This document shows positions 43,657 to 53,800 of a DNA stretch of 64,000 nt, piece by piece. Origin of the DNA: an uncultured Bacteroidales bacterium (GTDB taxonomy: Bacteria > Bacteroidota > Bacteroidia > Bacteroidales > Paludibacteraceae); the NCBI GenBank assembly GCA_900317345.1, contig ONGK01000004.1, forward strand, positions 1 to 64,000, given 5' to 3'. The stretch's first letter is position 1. Each line of letters begins with the position of its first letter. The notes below the pieces were generated by a model that was given only the letters and a program-made list of their open reading frames with translations, was not told where the DNA came from and searched no databases. Made by a program: the position numbers and the translations under genes.

Positions 43657-44900
43657 CGCACGAACTGTACGGCGACTAAGCGGTCGTAACGCGCACCGAA
43701 AGGACGCCAATACACATAGACGACGTACTGGTTCTCCGTTTGCCAATAACTGCCATCCACTCGCTGGGTGGTAGTTTTGGTTTGGGCGTTGGCGTTGGCT
43801 GTCGGCTGTTTGGGCACGAACCAATACTGATAGTCATATCCGCCTTGCTTGACCAGCGCCGTCAGCCAGTAGCATTTGGCTTCTGCATCATACTGCATCC
43901 GGTTGCGAAGGTTCAACTCATTGCCAAAGAGATCTCCGCCTATATATAGCGAGCCGTCAAACCACGGTTGCTCGGCCGGCAGCGTCCAGTGTACCCACAT
44001 ATACTCTGCTTCGGTGTCCGGGTCCCCGGTGCGCTCGGCATTGACCACAAAGCGGCCGTCGCTGTCGTATTCATGGATATACTGTCCCTTGGTAATCTCA
44101 TTGGGGAAGAGCAGCACGTGATAGTCCCCCAGCTCGTAATACACACGGTCGATGCCATAACCGGCGTAGAACCGTGAGAACGCATCGAAATGGTGGTATT
44201 CGTTGCCGCCCTCGAAGATGAGCGCAGTATTGTTGATATATCGCAGCCTGTCCGGCTCTACATACGTAGGTTGCAGCAGACTGACGGCATTGTCTATCCG
44301 GTTGTTTTGCGCCACCACCAGCCTTACCTCATGCGGGTCGCGGATATTCAATGCCGTAGTATTAACATCAATATCGACCTGCTGGTAGCGGCCGCTGAGC
44401 TCTATATCCGTATTATTGCGCGTGCGCGCGTCAATCTTCACCAGCGGTTCCATCACGCAGAACTCCACTTCCGCCACTCTGTTGTCCGGATTACCGTCTT
44501 CATAGATGGTCAGCAGGTACTGGCCGCTCTTGGTGAGTTGCATGTCTTCGTTCGGGAAATTGAACCAATAGTGCGTGTAGATGCGGCTGGTGTTGAGCGA
44601 GTGCTCGTAGTTGGTGATATCTTTGGTGGTGAACCCCTGCAAATACTCGCTGTTGAGCAAGTCGCAATTGAGCATCTGGACGGTGTAGGTATAAAAATGC
44701 ACTTCGTGGCTCATCTCGTCGAATGATATATGCAGGGTGTTTTCGGGGTCGGAGCCGTTAATGGCGCCGTTCTCCAGTAGCAGCACTCTCCGTTCCACGC
44801 GCAGCGTACGTATCTGTTCATTAAACACGCGTGTATGCGTCTGCGCAAACAGGCACAGACTAAGCGTCAGAAGGGATATTATAAGAACTATTTTACGCAT
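43653..44900 (-). CDS. type IX secretion system plug protein (DUF5103)
   Basis: The start MRKIVLIISLLTLSLCLFAQ at 44900 gives a signal peptide. The 415-residue product matches DUF5103 (INGSDPENTLHISFDEMSHE, NEDMQLTKSGQYLLTIYEDG, YYWRPFGARYDRLVAVQF at the end). In the T9SS translocon this protein plugs the SprA pore when PorV is absent. PorV and PorU genes lie 5-10 kb away in the window. The mRNA would begin only a few bases before the ATG. Confidence 0.82.
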   Translation of the reverse strand: MRKIVLIISLLTLSLCLFAQTHTRVFNEQIRTLRVERRVLLLENGAINGSDPENTLHISFDEMSHEVHFYTYTVQMLNCDLLNSEYLQGFTTKDITNYEHSLNTSRIYTHYWFNFPNEDMQLTKSGQYLLTIYEDGNPDNRVAEVEFCVMEPLVKIDARTRNNTDIELSGRYQQVDIDVNTTALNIRDPHEVRLVVAQNNRIDNAVSLLQPTYVEPDRLRYINNTALIFEGGNEYHHFDAFSRFYAGYGIDRVYYELGDYHVLLFPNEITKGQYIHEYDSDGRFVVNAERTGDPDTEAEYMWVHWTLPAEQPWFDGSLYIGGDLFGNELNLRNRMQYDAEAKCYWLTALVKQGGYDYQYWFVPKQPTANANAQTKTTTQRVDGSYWQTENQYVVYVYWRPFGARYDRLVAVQFVR

Positions 44901-44907
44901 TACGCTG

Positions 44908-44939
44908 CAAAAGTACAAAAATTATGCCATATATGCAAA
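44908..44939 (-). promoter_or_regulatory. promoter of the T9SS plug gene
   Basis: Minus strand TTTG (44939-44936), 20-bp spacer, TACTTTTG (44915-44908). It is arranged divergently to the tRNA promoter, with 16 bp between the two -33 boxes. Confidence 0.75.
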
Positions 44940-44955
44940 AATAATTTGCAAAAAA

Positions 44956-44987
44956 TTTGCACATGTCAAAAAAAAGCAGTACTTTTG
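44956..44987 (+). promoter_or_regulatory. tRNA-Thr promoter
   Basis: TTTG (44956-44959), 20 bp, TACTTTTG (44980-44987), with the spacer end AAAAAAAAGCAG shared by the promoters at 1111, 45157 and 59767. Confidence 0.8.
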
Positions 44988-45052
44988 CACCCGCTTTCGA
45001 GCAAATTGCCACTAAAAGCTAAGTTCGTGCACAACAAGTTGCACACGATCTT

Positions 45053-45128
<76 letters not shown>

Positions 45129-45156
45129 ATGTGGTTCTTTTTTTGTTGCAAAAATA

Positions 45157-45188
45157 TTTGCATATATCAAAAAAAAGCAGTAAATTTG
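45157..45188 (+). promoter_or_regulatory. promoter of the DUF349-ftsE unit
   Basis: TTTG (45157-45160), 20 bp, TAAATTTG (45181-45188). The T-rich stretch TTCTTTTTTTG just upstream (45136-45145) may end the tRNA transcript. Confidence 0.8.
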
Positions 45189-45213
45189 CAGCGCAAATTA
45201 TATAGTAGTATTT

Positions 45214-46683
45214 ATGGCAAGCACAAGACAAGAAATTATTGACCAGTTCAAGCAGCTGCTCGAGCAGGACATCACTGCCGTCAAAGAGCAAGTAGACCAC
45301 CTTAAAACACAGTTCTACGCCTCTCTCAATGAGGAGATGGCGGCGGCGGAGGAGACATCTGAAACGATTAAAGCCGAGGAGGAGCAATTCAAAGAGTTGC
45401 TGGCGCAGTATAAGGCGAAGCGCGCAGAGATAGCCGCTGCCGAAGCCAAAGAACAGGCGGAGAACCTCGCTCGCAAACAGGCCATCATCGACCAGATGAA
45501 AGCGCTGGTAGAGGGCGCGAGTGCAGACGGCGTGATGGAGAACCTGCAGAAGATGCGTGACTTGCAAGCCGAGTGGAAGACTATCGGTGCCGTGCCGGCA
45601 ACCGAGTTGCAGGCGCTACGCAAAGCGTACCAGCAGTACCAAGAGCAGTTCTACGACCTGGTGAAGATAAACATCGAGTTGCGTGACCTGGATTTCAAGA
45701 AGAATCTGGAGCTCAAGACCCTCTTGTGCGAGGCCGCAGAGCGCCTACAGAACAACGAGAATATCGTCGAGGCCAGCCGCTCCCTGCAGCAGCTCCATGA
45801 GGAGTGGGCAGAGATAGGACCGGTAGCGCGTGAAGTGCGGGAAGAAATATGGGAGCGCTTCAAAGCCGCTTCAACCGTCATCAACAAGAAGCACCAGGCG
45901 TACTTCGATGCTCTCCACGCCAAAGAGCAGGAGAACCTCGAGCGTAAGCAGGCCATCATTGACCAACTCAAAGCCATCAACGAGCCTATCGTCAACGGCG
46001 AACCGCTCTCAGCCAAACAATGGGAAGAACTGACAGAGAAAATACAAGCGCTGCAGAACGAATGGCGCAAGATTGGCTTTGCTCCCAAGAAATTCAACCA
46101 GTCCATCTATGATGCCTATCGTGCAGAGTGCGACCGCTTCTTCCATACGAAAACTGAGTATTTCAAAGAGCTGCGCGACACATTTACTGCGAATCTCAAG
46201 CATAAGCGCTCGCTCGTTGAGCAGGCATCGACCATCGCCGGACAACTCAAAGAGGGCGCTGATTGGACTAAGGAACAATGGGATGAAGCTACCAAACAAG
46301 TGCAGGCACTGCAAGCCGAGTGGAAAACCGTCGGAACCGTTGCACGCAAGTACTCCGATGACCTCTGGAAGCAGTTCTCCGAGGCGTGCGATACCTTCTT
46401 CAACGCCAAGCGCGAGACCATGAAAGGCGAGCGTATTAAGGCGAAAGGCGAGCGTGCAGCAAAAGCTGTCAAGGCTGCTGTGAACCAAGGTGCTGACGGC
46501 ATGAGACGAATGCGAGACAGACTGCAACAAGAAATTAAGACAGCAGAGAACAATATCCTCTTCTTTACCGCTAAGTCCAAGACCGCTAACAAACTGGTCG
46601 ATGATATGCAGAAGAAGATAGATGCGCTCAAGAAACAACTTGAGGATATTCAAACCAAACTGGATGCAGAGGATGACGAATAA
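45214..46683 (+). CDS. DUF349 coiled-coil protein
   Basis: The 489-residue, highly charged helical protein has repeated DUF349 units with the signature LQAEWKTIG / LHEEWAEIGPVAREV / LQNEWRKIGFAPKK / LQAEWKTVGTVARKY. The segment KGERIKAKGERA near residue 405 is a short duplicated motif that may come from a word repeat. The function in Bacteroidota is unknown. It overlaps ftsE by 11 bases. Confidence 0.85.
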   Translation: MASTRQEIIDQFKQLLEQDITAVKEQVDHLKTQFYASLNEEMAAAEETSETIKAEEEQFKELLAQYKAKRAEIAAAEAKEQAENLARKQAIIDQMKALVEGASADGVMENLQKMRDLQAEWKTIGAVPATELQALRKAYQQYQEQFYDLVKINIELRDLDFKKNLELKTLLCEAAERLQNNENIVEASRSLQQLHEEWAEIGPVAREVREEIWERFKAASTVINKKHQAYFDALHAKEQENLERKQAIIDQLKAINEPIVNGEPLSAKQWEELTEKIQALQNEWRKIGFAPKKFNQSIYDAYRAECDRFFHTKTEYFKELRDTFTANLKHKRSLVEQASTIAGQLKEGADWTKEQWDEATKQVQALQAEWKTVGTVARKYSDDLWKQFSEACDTFFNAKRETMKGERIKAKGERAAKAVKAAVNQGADGMRRMRDRLQQEIKTAENNILFFTAKSKTANKLVDDMQKKIDALKKQLEDIQTKLDAEDDE

Positions 46684-47344
46684 CCTTATCGTTTACAAAG
46701 GAGTAGAAATCCATCAGGCCGACCAGATTGTGTTGCACGATGTTAATCTCACCGTGCACGGGGGGGAGATGATCTATTTGTTGGGTAAGGTAGGCAGCGG
46801 TAAGTCATCGTTGATGAAGACGTTCTACGGAGCGCTGCCCGTGGCTGCCGGCGAGGCGCATGTACTCGAATATGACATGTGCGCTATCAAACGCCGCCAG
46901 TTGCCCTATCTGCGCCGCCGCCTGGGGATTATCTTCCAGGATTATAAACTGCTGACGGATCGATCTGTGGAGGAAAACTTGCTTTTCGTTCTTCGCGCTA
47001 CCGGGTGGAAAAACAAGCAGTTGATGCACAATCATGTGATGGAAGTACTGCAGCAAGTAGGCATGGAGACAAAAGCCTACAAGCGTCCGTATGAGTTGTC
47101 CGGAGGCGAGCAGCAGCGTGTGGTCATCGCTCGTGCTTTGCTGAACTCACCGGAGATGATTCTCGCCGATGAGCCCACAGGAAACCTTGACGCAGAGACC
47201 GGACGCGAAATCATGGAACTGCTCTATGCCATCAGTCAGGCCGGCATCACCGTGCTCATGTCCACCCATAATCTGCTTTGGCCTGAGCAGTTCCCGGGCA
47301 TGAAGTGGCTCTTCGCCAACGGAGAAATAAATGCTAATAGCTAA
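46673..47344 (+). CDS. ftsE: FtsE-type cell-division ABC ATPase
   Basis: The start [13 protein letters not shown] at 46673 overlaps the end of the DUF349 gene. The 223-residue ATPase has Walker [10 protein letters not shown], signature LSGGEQQRV, Walker [12 protein letters not shown] and the switch histidine STHN. The spacing and the sequence [18 protein letters not shown] region ([20 protein letters not shown]) match FtsE, which works with FtsX to control peptidoglycan hydrolysis. No ftsX is adjacent. The last residues NANS are encoded by GCTAATAGCTAA words. Confidence 0.87.
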   Translation: MTNNLIVYKGVEIHQADQIVLHDVNLTVHGGEMIYLLGKVGSGKSSLMKTFYGALPVAAGEAHVLEYDMCAIKRRQLPYLRRRLGIIFQDYKLLTDRSVEENLLFVLRATGWKNKQLMHNHVMEVLQQVGMETKAYKRPYELSGGEQQRVVIARALLNSPEMILADEPTGNLDAETGREIMELLYAISQAGITVLMSTHNLLWPEQFPGMKWLFANGEINANS

Positions 47345-47364
47345 CGCCAAAGTCAAAGCCGATT

Positions 47365-47784
47365 ATGACGATTAACGAAGCACAAGACGAGATAATCGAG
47401 GAGTTCGAGTTGCTGGAGGACTGGACGGAGCGCTATCAGCTCATTGTGGATTACGCCACAGAACTCAAGAAAAATCCGTTGCCCGAAAAGGACAAGACGG
47501 ACCAAAACAAGATAGACGGCTGCCAGTCCACCGTTTGGTTTACCTGCAAATACGAAGACGGAAAACTCTATTTCAAAGGCGATTCGGAGGCGCTACTGGT
47601 TAAAGGTGTAGTGGCATTGCTGCTCCATGTGCTGAGCGGCCACACGCCGAAAGAGATACTCGATGCGGACCTCTATTTCATGGAGCGCATCGGCCTGCAA
47701 GAGCACCTCAGCCCGACACGCAGTAACGGCATAGTGGCCATGCTCAAGCAATTGCGTCTATACGCCATGGCATACAATCGCTAA
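47365..47784 (+). CDS. sufE: SufE-family sulfur acceptor protein
   Basis: The 139-residue protein has the SufE active-site cysteine in KIDGCQSTVW and the family C-terminus. SufE takes persulfide sulfur from the desulfurase SufS for iron-sulfur cluster assembly. No other suf gene is nearby. Confidence 0.9.
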   Translation: MTINEAQDEIIEEFELLEDWTERYQLIVDYATELKKNPLPEKDKTDQNKIDGCQSTVWFTCKYEDGKLYFKGDSEALLVKGVVALLLHVLSGHTPKEILDADLYFMERIGLQEHLSPTRSNGIVAMLKQLRLYAMAYNR

Positions 47785-47790
47785 GCTATC

Positions 47791-48330
47791 ATGCAACTTC
47801 CTATCTATTTAGTTGGCTATATGGGCGCCGGCAAGACAACGGCCGGAAGACTCTTGGCGCAGAAACTCGGATGGCATTTCGTGGATTTGGACGATGCCTT
47901 TGAGCAGATTCACGGTCTCTCGACGGCGGATTATATCCGCACATATGGTCTGGAGGAGTTTCGCAAGAGAGAGAAATATGTGCTTGAAGACCTGGCGGAC
48001 CAGGTGCCGTTTGAGAAAGTCATTTATGCCACCGGTGGCGGCTATCCTTGCTGGGAAGATAACATGGAGTGCCTGCGCGAATTAGGCACCAGTATTTACA
48101 TCCGATGGAAACCGGAGCACTTGGCTAAGCGCCTAAGTCTCACAGATCTAAGCGAAAGGCCTGTTTTGCAAGGCCGAACTGAGGAAGAATTGTTATCGTT
48201 CATCGCTCCGCAGCTTGAAGCCCGCGAACCCTTCTACACGCAAGCCAACCATATTCTTGACGTGGATATATGCGATGAACACTCCGACGAACGTATCGCC
48301 GAAGAACTATACCAATTTCTGAAAAACTAA
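47791..48330 (+). CDS. aroK: shikimate kinase
   Basis: The 179-residue kinase has P loop GYMGAGKTTAGR, the shikimate-binding D-D (VDLDDAFE), FRKREKYVLEDL and GGGYPCW. It catalyses step five of chorismate synthesis. Together with the DAHP synthase-chorismate mutase at 25437, it covers part of the aromatic pathway. Confidence 0.93.
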   Translation: MQLPIYLVGYMGAGKTTAGRLLAQKLGWHFVDLDDAFEQIHGLSTADYIRTYGLEEFRKREKYVLEDLADQVPFEKVIYATGGGYPCWEDNMECLRELGTSIYIRWKPEHLAKRLSLTDLSERPVLQGRTEEELLSFIAPQLEAREPFYTQANHILDVDICDEHSDERIAEELYQFLKN

Positions 48331-48340
48331 CAGCTAATAG

Positions 48341-48718
48341 CTATTTATATTCCCACTTATCGTTATCCGTCCACACAATTCGACCGGTTTCGCGGTCCAT
48401 AGTGGCTAATGGAAAGACGGAAACAAAAGGTGGTTCAAGCGGGAAAAGAAATTCCCACTCCTTATTATATACACGCGCGCACGAGGAACAAATGGGCGCG
48501 CAGACCGTATAGACTACGAGGATATTATCGGCCACATACATCTCAACATAGGCGCTATCGGACAAGGAGACGTGCATATACTTCTCCGTCTGCTCCATCA
48601 CCTCCGGCTTGCCGCCTAATTTCCGGTAGTTCTCGAGCATATCGGTAAACACATCGCCCGCTGCGTACATGCAGAGGGATGCGACGAAAAGGCTTATGCT
48701 AAGAAAGAAGCGTTTCAT
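48341..48718 (-). CDS. secreted protein with cysteine cluster, unknown function
   Basis: The 125-residue protein has a signal peptide (MKRFFLSISLFVASLCMYAAG) and one Cys-rich stretch VCAPICSSCARVYN. It starts within the stop of ispF (four-base overlap), so it is co-translated. I do not recognise the family. Its stop codon lies in a TAGCTATTAGCTGTTAG word array. Confidence 0.6.
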   Translation of the reverse strand: MKRFFLSISLFVASLCMYAAGDVFTDMLENYRKLGGKPEVMEQTEKYMHVSLSDSAYVEMYVADNILVVYTVCAPICSSCARVYNKEWEFLFPLEPPFVSVFPLATMDRETGRIVWTDNDKWEYK

Positions 48719-49185
48719 TGGATTAATGCTACCGCGTATGCAGCGATGCCTTCTTCACGGCCGACAAAGCCCAGGTGCTCGGTTGTGGTCGCTTTGAGAC
48801 TCACTTGTCCGGGCGCAACACCCATCACCTCTGCCAGACAAGCTTGCATAGCGTCTATGTGTGGATTGAGTTTCGGAGCCTGCGCACAAATAGTGATGTC
48901 GCAGTTACCCAATTCATATCCTGCCTTACGGATCATCTCCATCACCCGGCGCAAGAGTATCTTCGAGTCAATACCCTCGAACTCGTTGCCTTTGGTATCT
49001 GGGAAATGATAGCCTATATCGCGCATCGCGGCGGCACCAAGGATAGCGTCGCATAGCGCGTGGATGACGACATCTGCATCCGAATGACCGAGCAAACCAC
49101 GATCACACTGCACTTCAATTCCCCCTAACCACAGTTTGCGGTCAGGGGAGAATTGATGCACGTCATATCCAAAACCGATACGCAT
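48715..49185 (-). CDS. ispF: 2-C-methyl-D-erythritol 2,4-cyclodiphosphate synthase
   Basis: The 156-residue enzyme has the zinc ligands DVHQF (Asp8, His10) and the conserved HSDADVVIHALCDAILGA. It carries out the cyclisation step of the MEP isoprenoid pathway. It lies 33 bp downstream of porV in the same orientation. Confidence 0.95.
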   Translation of the reverse strand: MRIGFGYDVHQFSPDRKLWLGGIEVQCDRGLLGHSDADVVIHALCDAILGAAAMRDIGYHFPDTKGNEFEGIDSKILLRRVMEMIRKAGYELGNCDITICAQAPKLNPHIDAMQACLAEVMGVAPGQVSLKATTTEHLGFVGREEGIAAYAVALIQ

Positions 49186-49218
49186 GGATTTGAGTTTATT
49201 GATAGTCCAAACGCCTAC

Positions 49219-50442
49219 TTATTTCTTTTTGTTGTTCACCAGGTCTTTGATACCGTAGAGGTCGAATCCCAGGGTGAAACGCATCGTTTGGTCAAGCGGG
49301 TTGGAAGCTGCCAAACCTACGCAGTAGCTGACATCCAGACTAACAATCGAGAGGTGGAAACCGGCACCGAAGGTCAGGTAGTTTCGGTTTCCTTTATAGT
49401 AGTTCTCGTAGCTGTAACCGGCACGAGCGAAGAACTGCTTGTTGTACGAATACTCGATACCAGCGCCCCAGCGAACCTCCTGAAACTCTTCTCTCGCTCC
49501 ACCCGGCGCATCCGCGAAGGATTGGAACCATCCTCTTGCCGATGTCCACTGCGAGTAGGTTGTCTGGTCTGCCTTCCACGTGCTCTCATCATTCGGGTCG
49601 AAGCCGGGAGTGAATCTCGACTTACGGCTCGGAACCATCAGTTTGTTCGCCTCCAGGTTGAGCGTAAGGAAGTTATATTTGTTCAGCGGAATCTCATATC
49701 CTGCACCGATATTCATGCTGGCAGGAATGAAGTTTCTGCTTCCGTCATCAGCATATGCCATCTTGCCACCCAGGTTCTTTAGGGTAAAACCTAAGGAGAA
49801 ATGGCTGGTTCCCGAAGGCAACTCAAACGGCTGACGATAATAGATGCCGAGGTCCGCAGCCATGGTCCAGGCCGGGTGCATCTCCGGGGTGGTACCGCCT
49901 GTCGAACTGTTCTGACCGTTGTTCAGGTCCGAATAGAGGAAGCGGACAGCTACCGACATCGATACATACTCATGCAGTTTACGGAAATAACTGAGGTCCA
50001 GCGCCCACTCGTTCGGGCGAACGGTTCCTATCGATTGACCGTCTCCGTCGGACAATTGTACATCGCCCATCGAGAAATAGGTGAAGCTGGCACCAATACC
50101 GCCACCGAGGTCGCCAAAGTTATAGAAACCGGCAAGGTACGCAAGGTCGATATCGCTCACCAATTTACGCAACCACGGCGTGTAGTTGGCGGTAATACCA
50201 CCCTTGGAGTACATGTATGCGTACTTGGCAGGGTTCCAGTACTGAGAGTTAAAATCCGCTTCGGTTGCCACACCGAGGTCACCCAAACCTGCTGCACGCG
50301 CATCAGGGGCGATGGATAAGGACGGCATGGCGGTAATCAGCGGGTTCATCTCATCCGCCACTGTTTTATCCGCCACTGTACCTTGCGCGCTCATCATTGT
50401 AGCGCATAAAAGCGCTGTTAAAGAAACTAATACTTTTTTCAT
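49219..50442 (-). CDS. porV: T9SS outer-membrane shuttle protein PorV
   Basis: The 407-residue FadL-like beta-barrel has a signal peptide and the PorV motif SLSIAPDARAAGLGDLGVAT near residue 42, then regularly alternating strands. PorV picks up cargo at the SprA translocon and delivers it to the sortase PorU, encoded immediately upstream. Confidence 0.9.
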   Translation of the reverse strand: MKKVLVSLTALLCATMMSAQGTVADKTVADEMNPLITAMPSLSIAPDARAAGLGDLGVATEADFNSQYWNPAKYAYMYSKGGITANYTPWLRKLVSDIDLAYLAGFYNFGDLGGGIGASFTYFSMGDVQLSDGDGQSIGTVRPNEWALDLSYFRKLHEYVSMSVAVRFLYSDLNNGQNSSTGGTTPEMHPAWTMAADLGIYYRQPFELPSGTSHFSLGFTLKNLGGKMAYADDGSRNFIPASMNIGAGYEIPLNKYNFLTLNLEANKLMVPSRKSRFTPGFDPNDESTWKADQTTYSQWTSARGWFQSFADAPGGAREEFQEVRWGAGIEYSYNKQFFARAGYSYENYYKGNRNYLTFGAGFHLSIVSLDVSYCVGLAASNPLDQTMRFTLGFDLYGIKDLVNNKKK

Positions 50443-50508
50443 TTTGTTTTATTGATACTATTTGAATTTTTGCTACTTTTGTTTTCTCAAGCGATTTGCT
50501 TCATAGGC

Positions 50509-53500
50509 TTATTTCGTTACTATTATTTTGCCCGACGTCGTGCTGTATTTGCTCGATGCGGATTTGATTCGAACATTATATACGTATACTCCCGGCGATA
50601 AATTCAGTGCGCCGAAGTTGATGCTTACTTGGTCAGGATTATCTTGCTTATGGCTATATACCATCTGTCCGTTTATGTTGAATAGGTACAGTTCGGTGGT
50701 CAGCAGTTCATCCGGTTGGTCGTAGTTGACAATCATCTTAACCACGCCTTGTTGCTGTACTGGGTTCGGATAGGTCGTCACGTTGTAAATAGACGGATCA
50801 AGACCGGTCTCTACGATGAAGTTAAGGCGTTTGGTTGTACTGTTGTTGAGCATGTCCCAGGCGCGGAAGGTCAGACTGTGAGGTCCGTCCGGCAGAGCGT
50901 CCATCAGATAGCTGACGCGCCCCGCCTGATAACTGTTGTTCTGCGCGGTGAAATACTCGTTAAGCGAATAAATCATGCTTGGGCTGTCGTCGATAATCAT
51001 CATCAGATCATGCCCGATACCTGCGCCGGCGGTATTAATACCGTTCTCGTCGTACAGATCAGCAAAGAAGCGAGGAGTAGGATAGGTCTTTCCTCCATCG
51101 CGGAAAAGCGAGTCGTTCAGGTAAATGGTCATCTCAGGTCCTGTGGTGTCTGCCAATGCGATAGGATTGGTACCGCCTACCACGAACTGCTCAAAGTGTC
51201 CGACAGCCTCCTCGTTATGCATCGTGTCCACGGCAAAATATACGATACGCCCGTTGCCGAAGTTATAGCGGATATCTTTCGGAACCATGAATGTATAGAG
51301 GAACTGACCGTTGGTCACCTCTGTAGTGCCGGCGAAAATAGTATTCGGATAGTCTTTATAGGATACAACCCTCGGGTCGCCGCCCGCATGGTCATTGTCG
51401 CGAGTAGGGATAGACTGTATTTTGTCGTAGATGGTGATATCGACACGTCCGTTGAAGTCTTCCACTACCAGACTGTTCTTGTCAATAATCTCACCTTGTA
51501 CTTGTTGAATACTCAATGCGTTCAAGGTGTCTATCTGGGTTTTGGTCTGTACATAATAGTCCGTCGGATAATTGAGTCGAAGCGCAGGGTCGCCAAGCAA
51601 CACATATGCCAGTTTGTTGGCATCGCTCAATCTGTTCTTTCCGGCGCTTATCGCTTCGCCGATAGTCATATTATAGTTGAATATATCCGTATGACGGAAT
51701 AACTCGTCGCACACCCTGCGGTTCAAATCGGTATTCGGGCTTGCATACACCGTACGCGTAGCAGCCAGCACACCTATCGCACCTCCGGAGGGGTTCAGCA
51801 CAGCTGCCTCGGCTGATGAGCGTCGGCCTGCATCGCAATGTGCGAAACTACAGGTGGCGAACAGCCAGAATGCATGGTTGCGGTTGCTCATGTTGCGGAT
51901 GTCGTTGATGTTCAGCATAGACTCGTTCGTAATGGCATTGTAGCCGCCGTGTCCGGAATAGTCAAAGAACAGCACACCGCTCTTGAGCAGGTTGTTCAGT
52001 CGGTTCTTGGCCAGAGGATAGCTCTCGCCGCTGGCGTTTACCTCTTGCGGATAGGCATCCAGGAAAATCTTATGAACCACAAAATCAGGATTGTTGACGC
52101 GAATAATCTCGGCACTCGTTTCCGCGGTCTCTGTGTGCGTGCCGTTCTCGCCGTCATCGGCCAGATAGACCAATTGGTTCTGCCATTTGCCGGTGTTGGT
52201 ATTTCCGTCACGGTCCACTTTGTTGATGTAGTTAATCAGTTTGTCAACGGTGGTCCTTGCTTCTTCTACGCTCTCTACAGGCAGACGTCCCACGCCGATA
52301 TCCATGCGGCCTTGTGTGTCCGATTCGCCTTCCTCGTCATTCAGGAAACCGAAATAGTCATCTGTTGCATACGCCTTGACTTCATTCTCCGAGTTCTTGG
52401 ACTCATAGCACAGAAGCAGACTGGTGCCTGAGTTGGGTAGCAGTTTGCGGTTATCAAACGTACCGTGACCCATCAGTAGCAACCAGCGCGGTTTGAGTGA
52501 GGTGGTGCCGTTGCCGCGGTCGAAAAGCATTTTCATCAGCCAGCGGTATGCGGTAGCGTCCGGCGTTCCGGAGGAGAACTCGTTATACACCTGCTTGTCG
52601 GTTACTACCGTCCATGTGATACTTTGTTTTGCCTCATGTGCCTGCGCCAGACGTGTCGCCTCTGCCTCATAGCCTTCCGGACAAATAATCACATAATCGA
52701 TGTTAGTCAGGCGGTGAAGGTTCTGATTGGCTACAGAGCCTACCACTTCTGCGCTCACGAACTGCGAGCCGGCTGTGTTGACGGCAACGTATTCATGCAC
52801 ACCGTCTGCCTGTGTGCCTACCCAAACCATCGTGTCGGCTGTCAGTGTGGTCGGCATTCGTTTGATAGAAGCGAGGTCAGTAACGTCCCAAATCTGAATG
52901 TTGGCATCCGCGTTGCTCATCAGGAAACGCACCGGATTCGAGCTCCCGCGGTTAACCAGTGTACGAACGGGCATGTAGCTGCCGGTCATCGTTAAGGCGC
53001 TTGGCGTAGTCAGTTCTATGAAGTTGAGCCATCCGAGAGCTCCGGCAAGGCTGTTTTGCATCTGGAGACGGACGGACTGAGTGTTCTCCTCAGCGTTCGG
53101 GCTCATCTCAATAGAGCCCGCTTCGCCATATGAGTAGTTATCTGAACCGGCGGGCAGAGACACCATCTTGCTCGTGCCGTTAGCCGTAGCGGTGAAGGTA
53201 GAAGAAGGAGAAAGTGCGTGCTTGACCGGCTTTGAATTGTTCTCCGTAGAACGTACGGCCTCCGCCGGATATACCGTTGCGGTCAATCAGGTTGATGGAG
53301 TCGAGGTCGTGCACCTGGTAATGAGAATAGGTGGTGATATCGGTTGGCGTACCGCTTACCGCCTCGCTGGGTGTCGGAGCCAGCGGTGAACCCACTTCGT
53401 CCGTCAGGAAATAATATCCGTAGTTCGAATATGTGTTGCGTGTATGGGAGAAACGGGCTGCGTTCGCGTTATAGGTCCAGCTGATAGGACCTTGTACCCA

Positions 53501-53800
53501 GAAGAGCACATAGCTGTCTCCTACATAGACCGGTACCTGCGGCAGGTCATCAATATTGGGTTTCGAGAAATCCTGCAGTTTCTGTGCGCCGCCGTAGCCG
53601 TACACACGAAGCTGTTGCGGGTTCAAACCTGCACTCTGTATCTCACTGAAACTCATGCGGCAAACACCTGTCTCGCTCACACGTATCTTCACCCATTTCC
53701 CGTTCTCCAATACGGAATGGGAGGTGTATGAATGAATACCTGCGGTTAGCGGCAAGCTAAACGCCATTAGCATCAATACGGATAAAATCTTTGTCTTCAT
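50509..53800 (-). pseudogene. porU: T9SS C-terminal signal peptidase (sortase) PorU, interrupted by a +1 frameshift
   Basis: The N-terminal frame 53800-53180 (signal peptide MKTKILSVLMLMAFSLPLTA, GGAQKLQDFSKPNIDD, GGRTFYGEQFKAGQARTFS) passes into the frame 53286-50509 near 53195-53215. The latter contains the gingipain-like catalytic region (FFDYSGHGGYNAI, FATCSFAHCD) and a T9SS-type C-terminal domain (NVTTYPNPVQQQG, GVYVYNVRI). Together they give a protein of about 1100 residues, the PorU size. One extra base in a purine-rich run (GAAGGTAGAAGAAGGAGAAAG on the plus strand) explains the break. It could be an assembly error. Confidence 0.85.

Noticed and set aside
53180..53286. Programmed ribosomal frameshift in porU
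   Set aside because: No slippery heptamer or downstream pseudoknot was seen. A plain indel or sequencing error is simpler.
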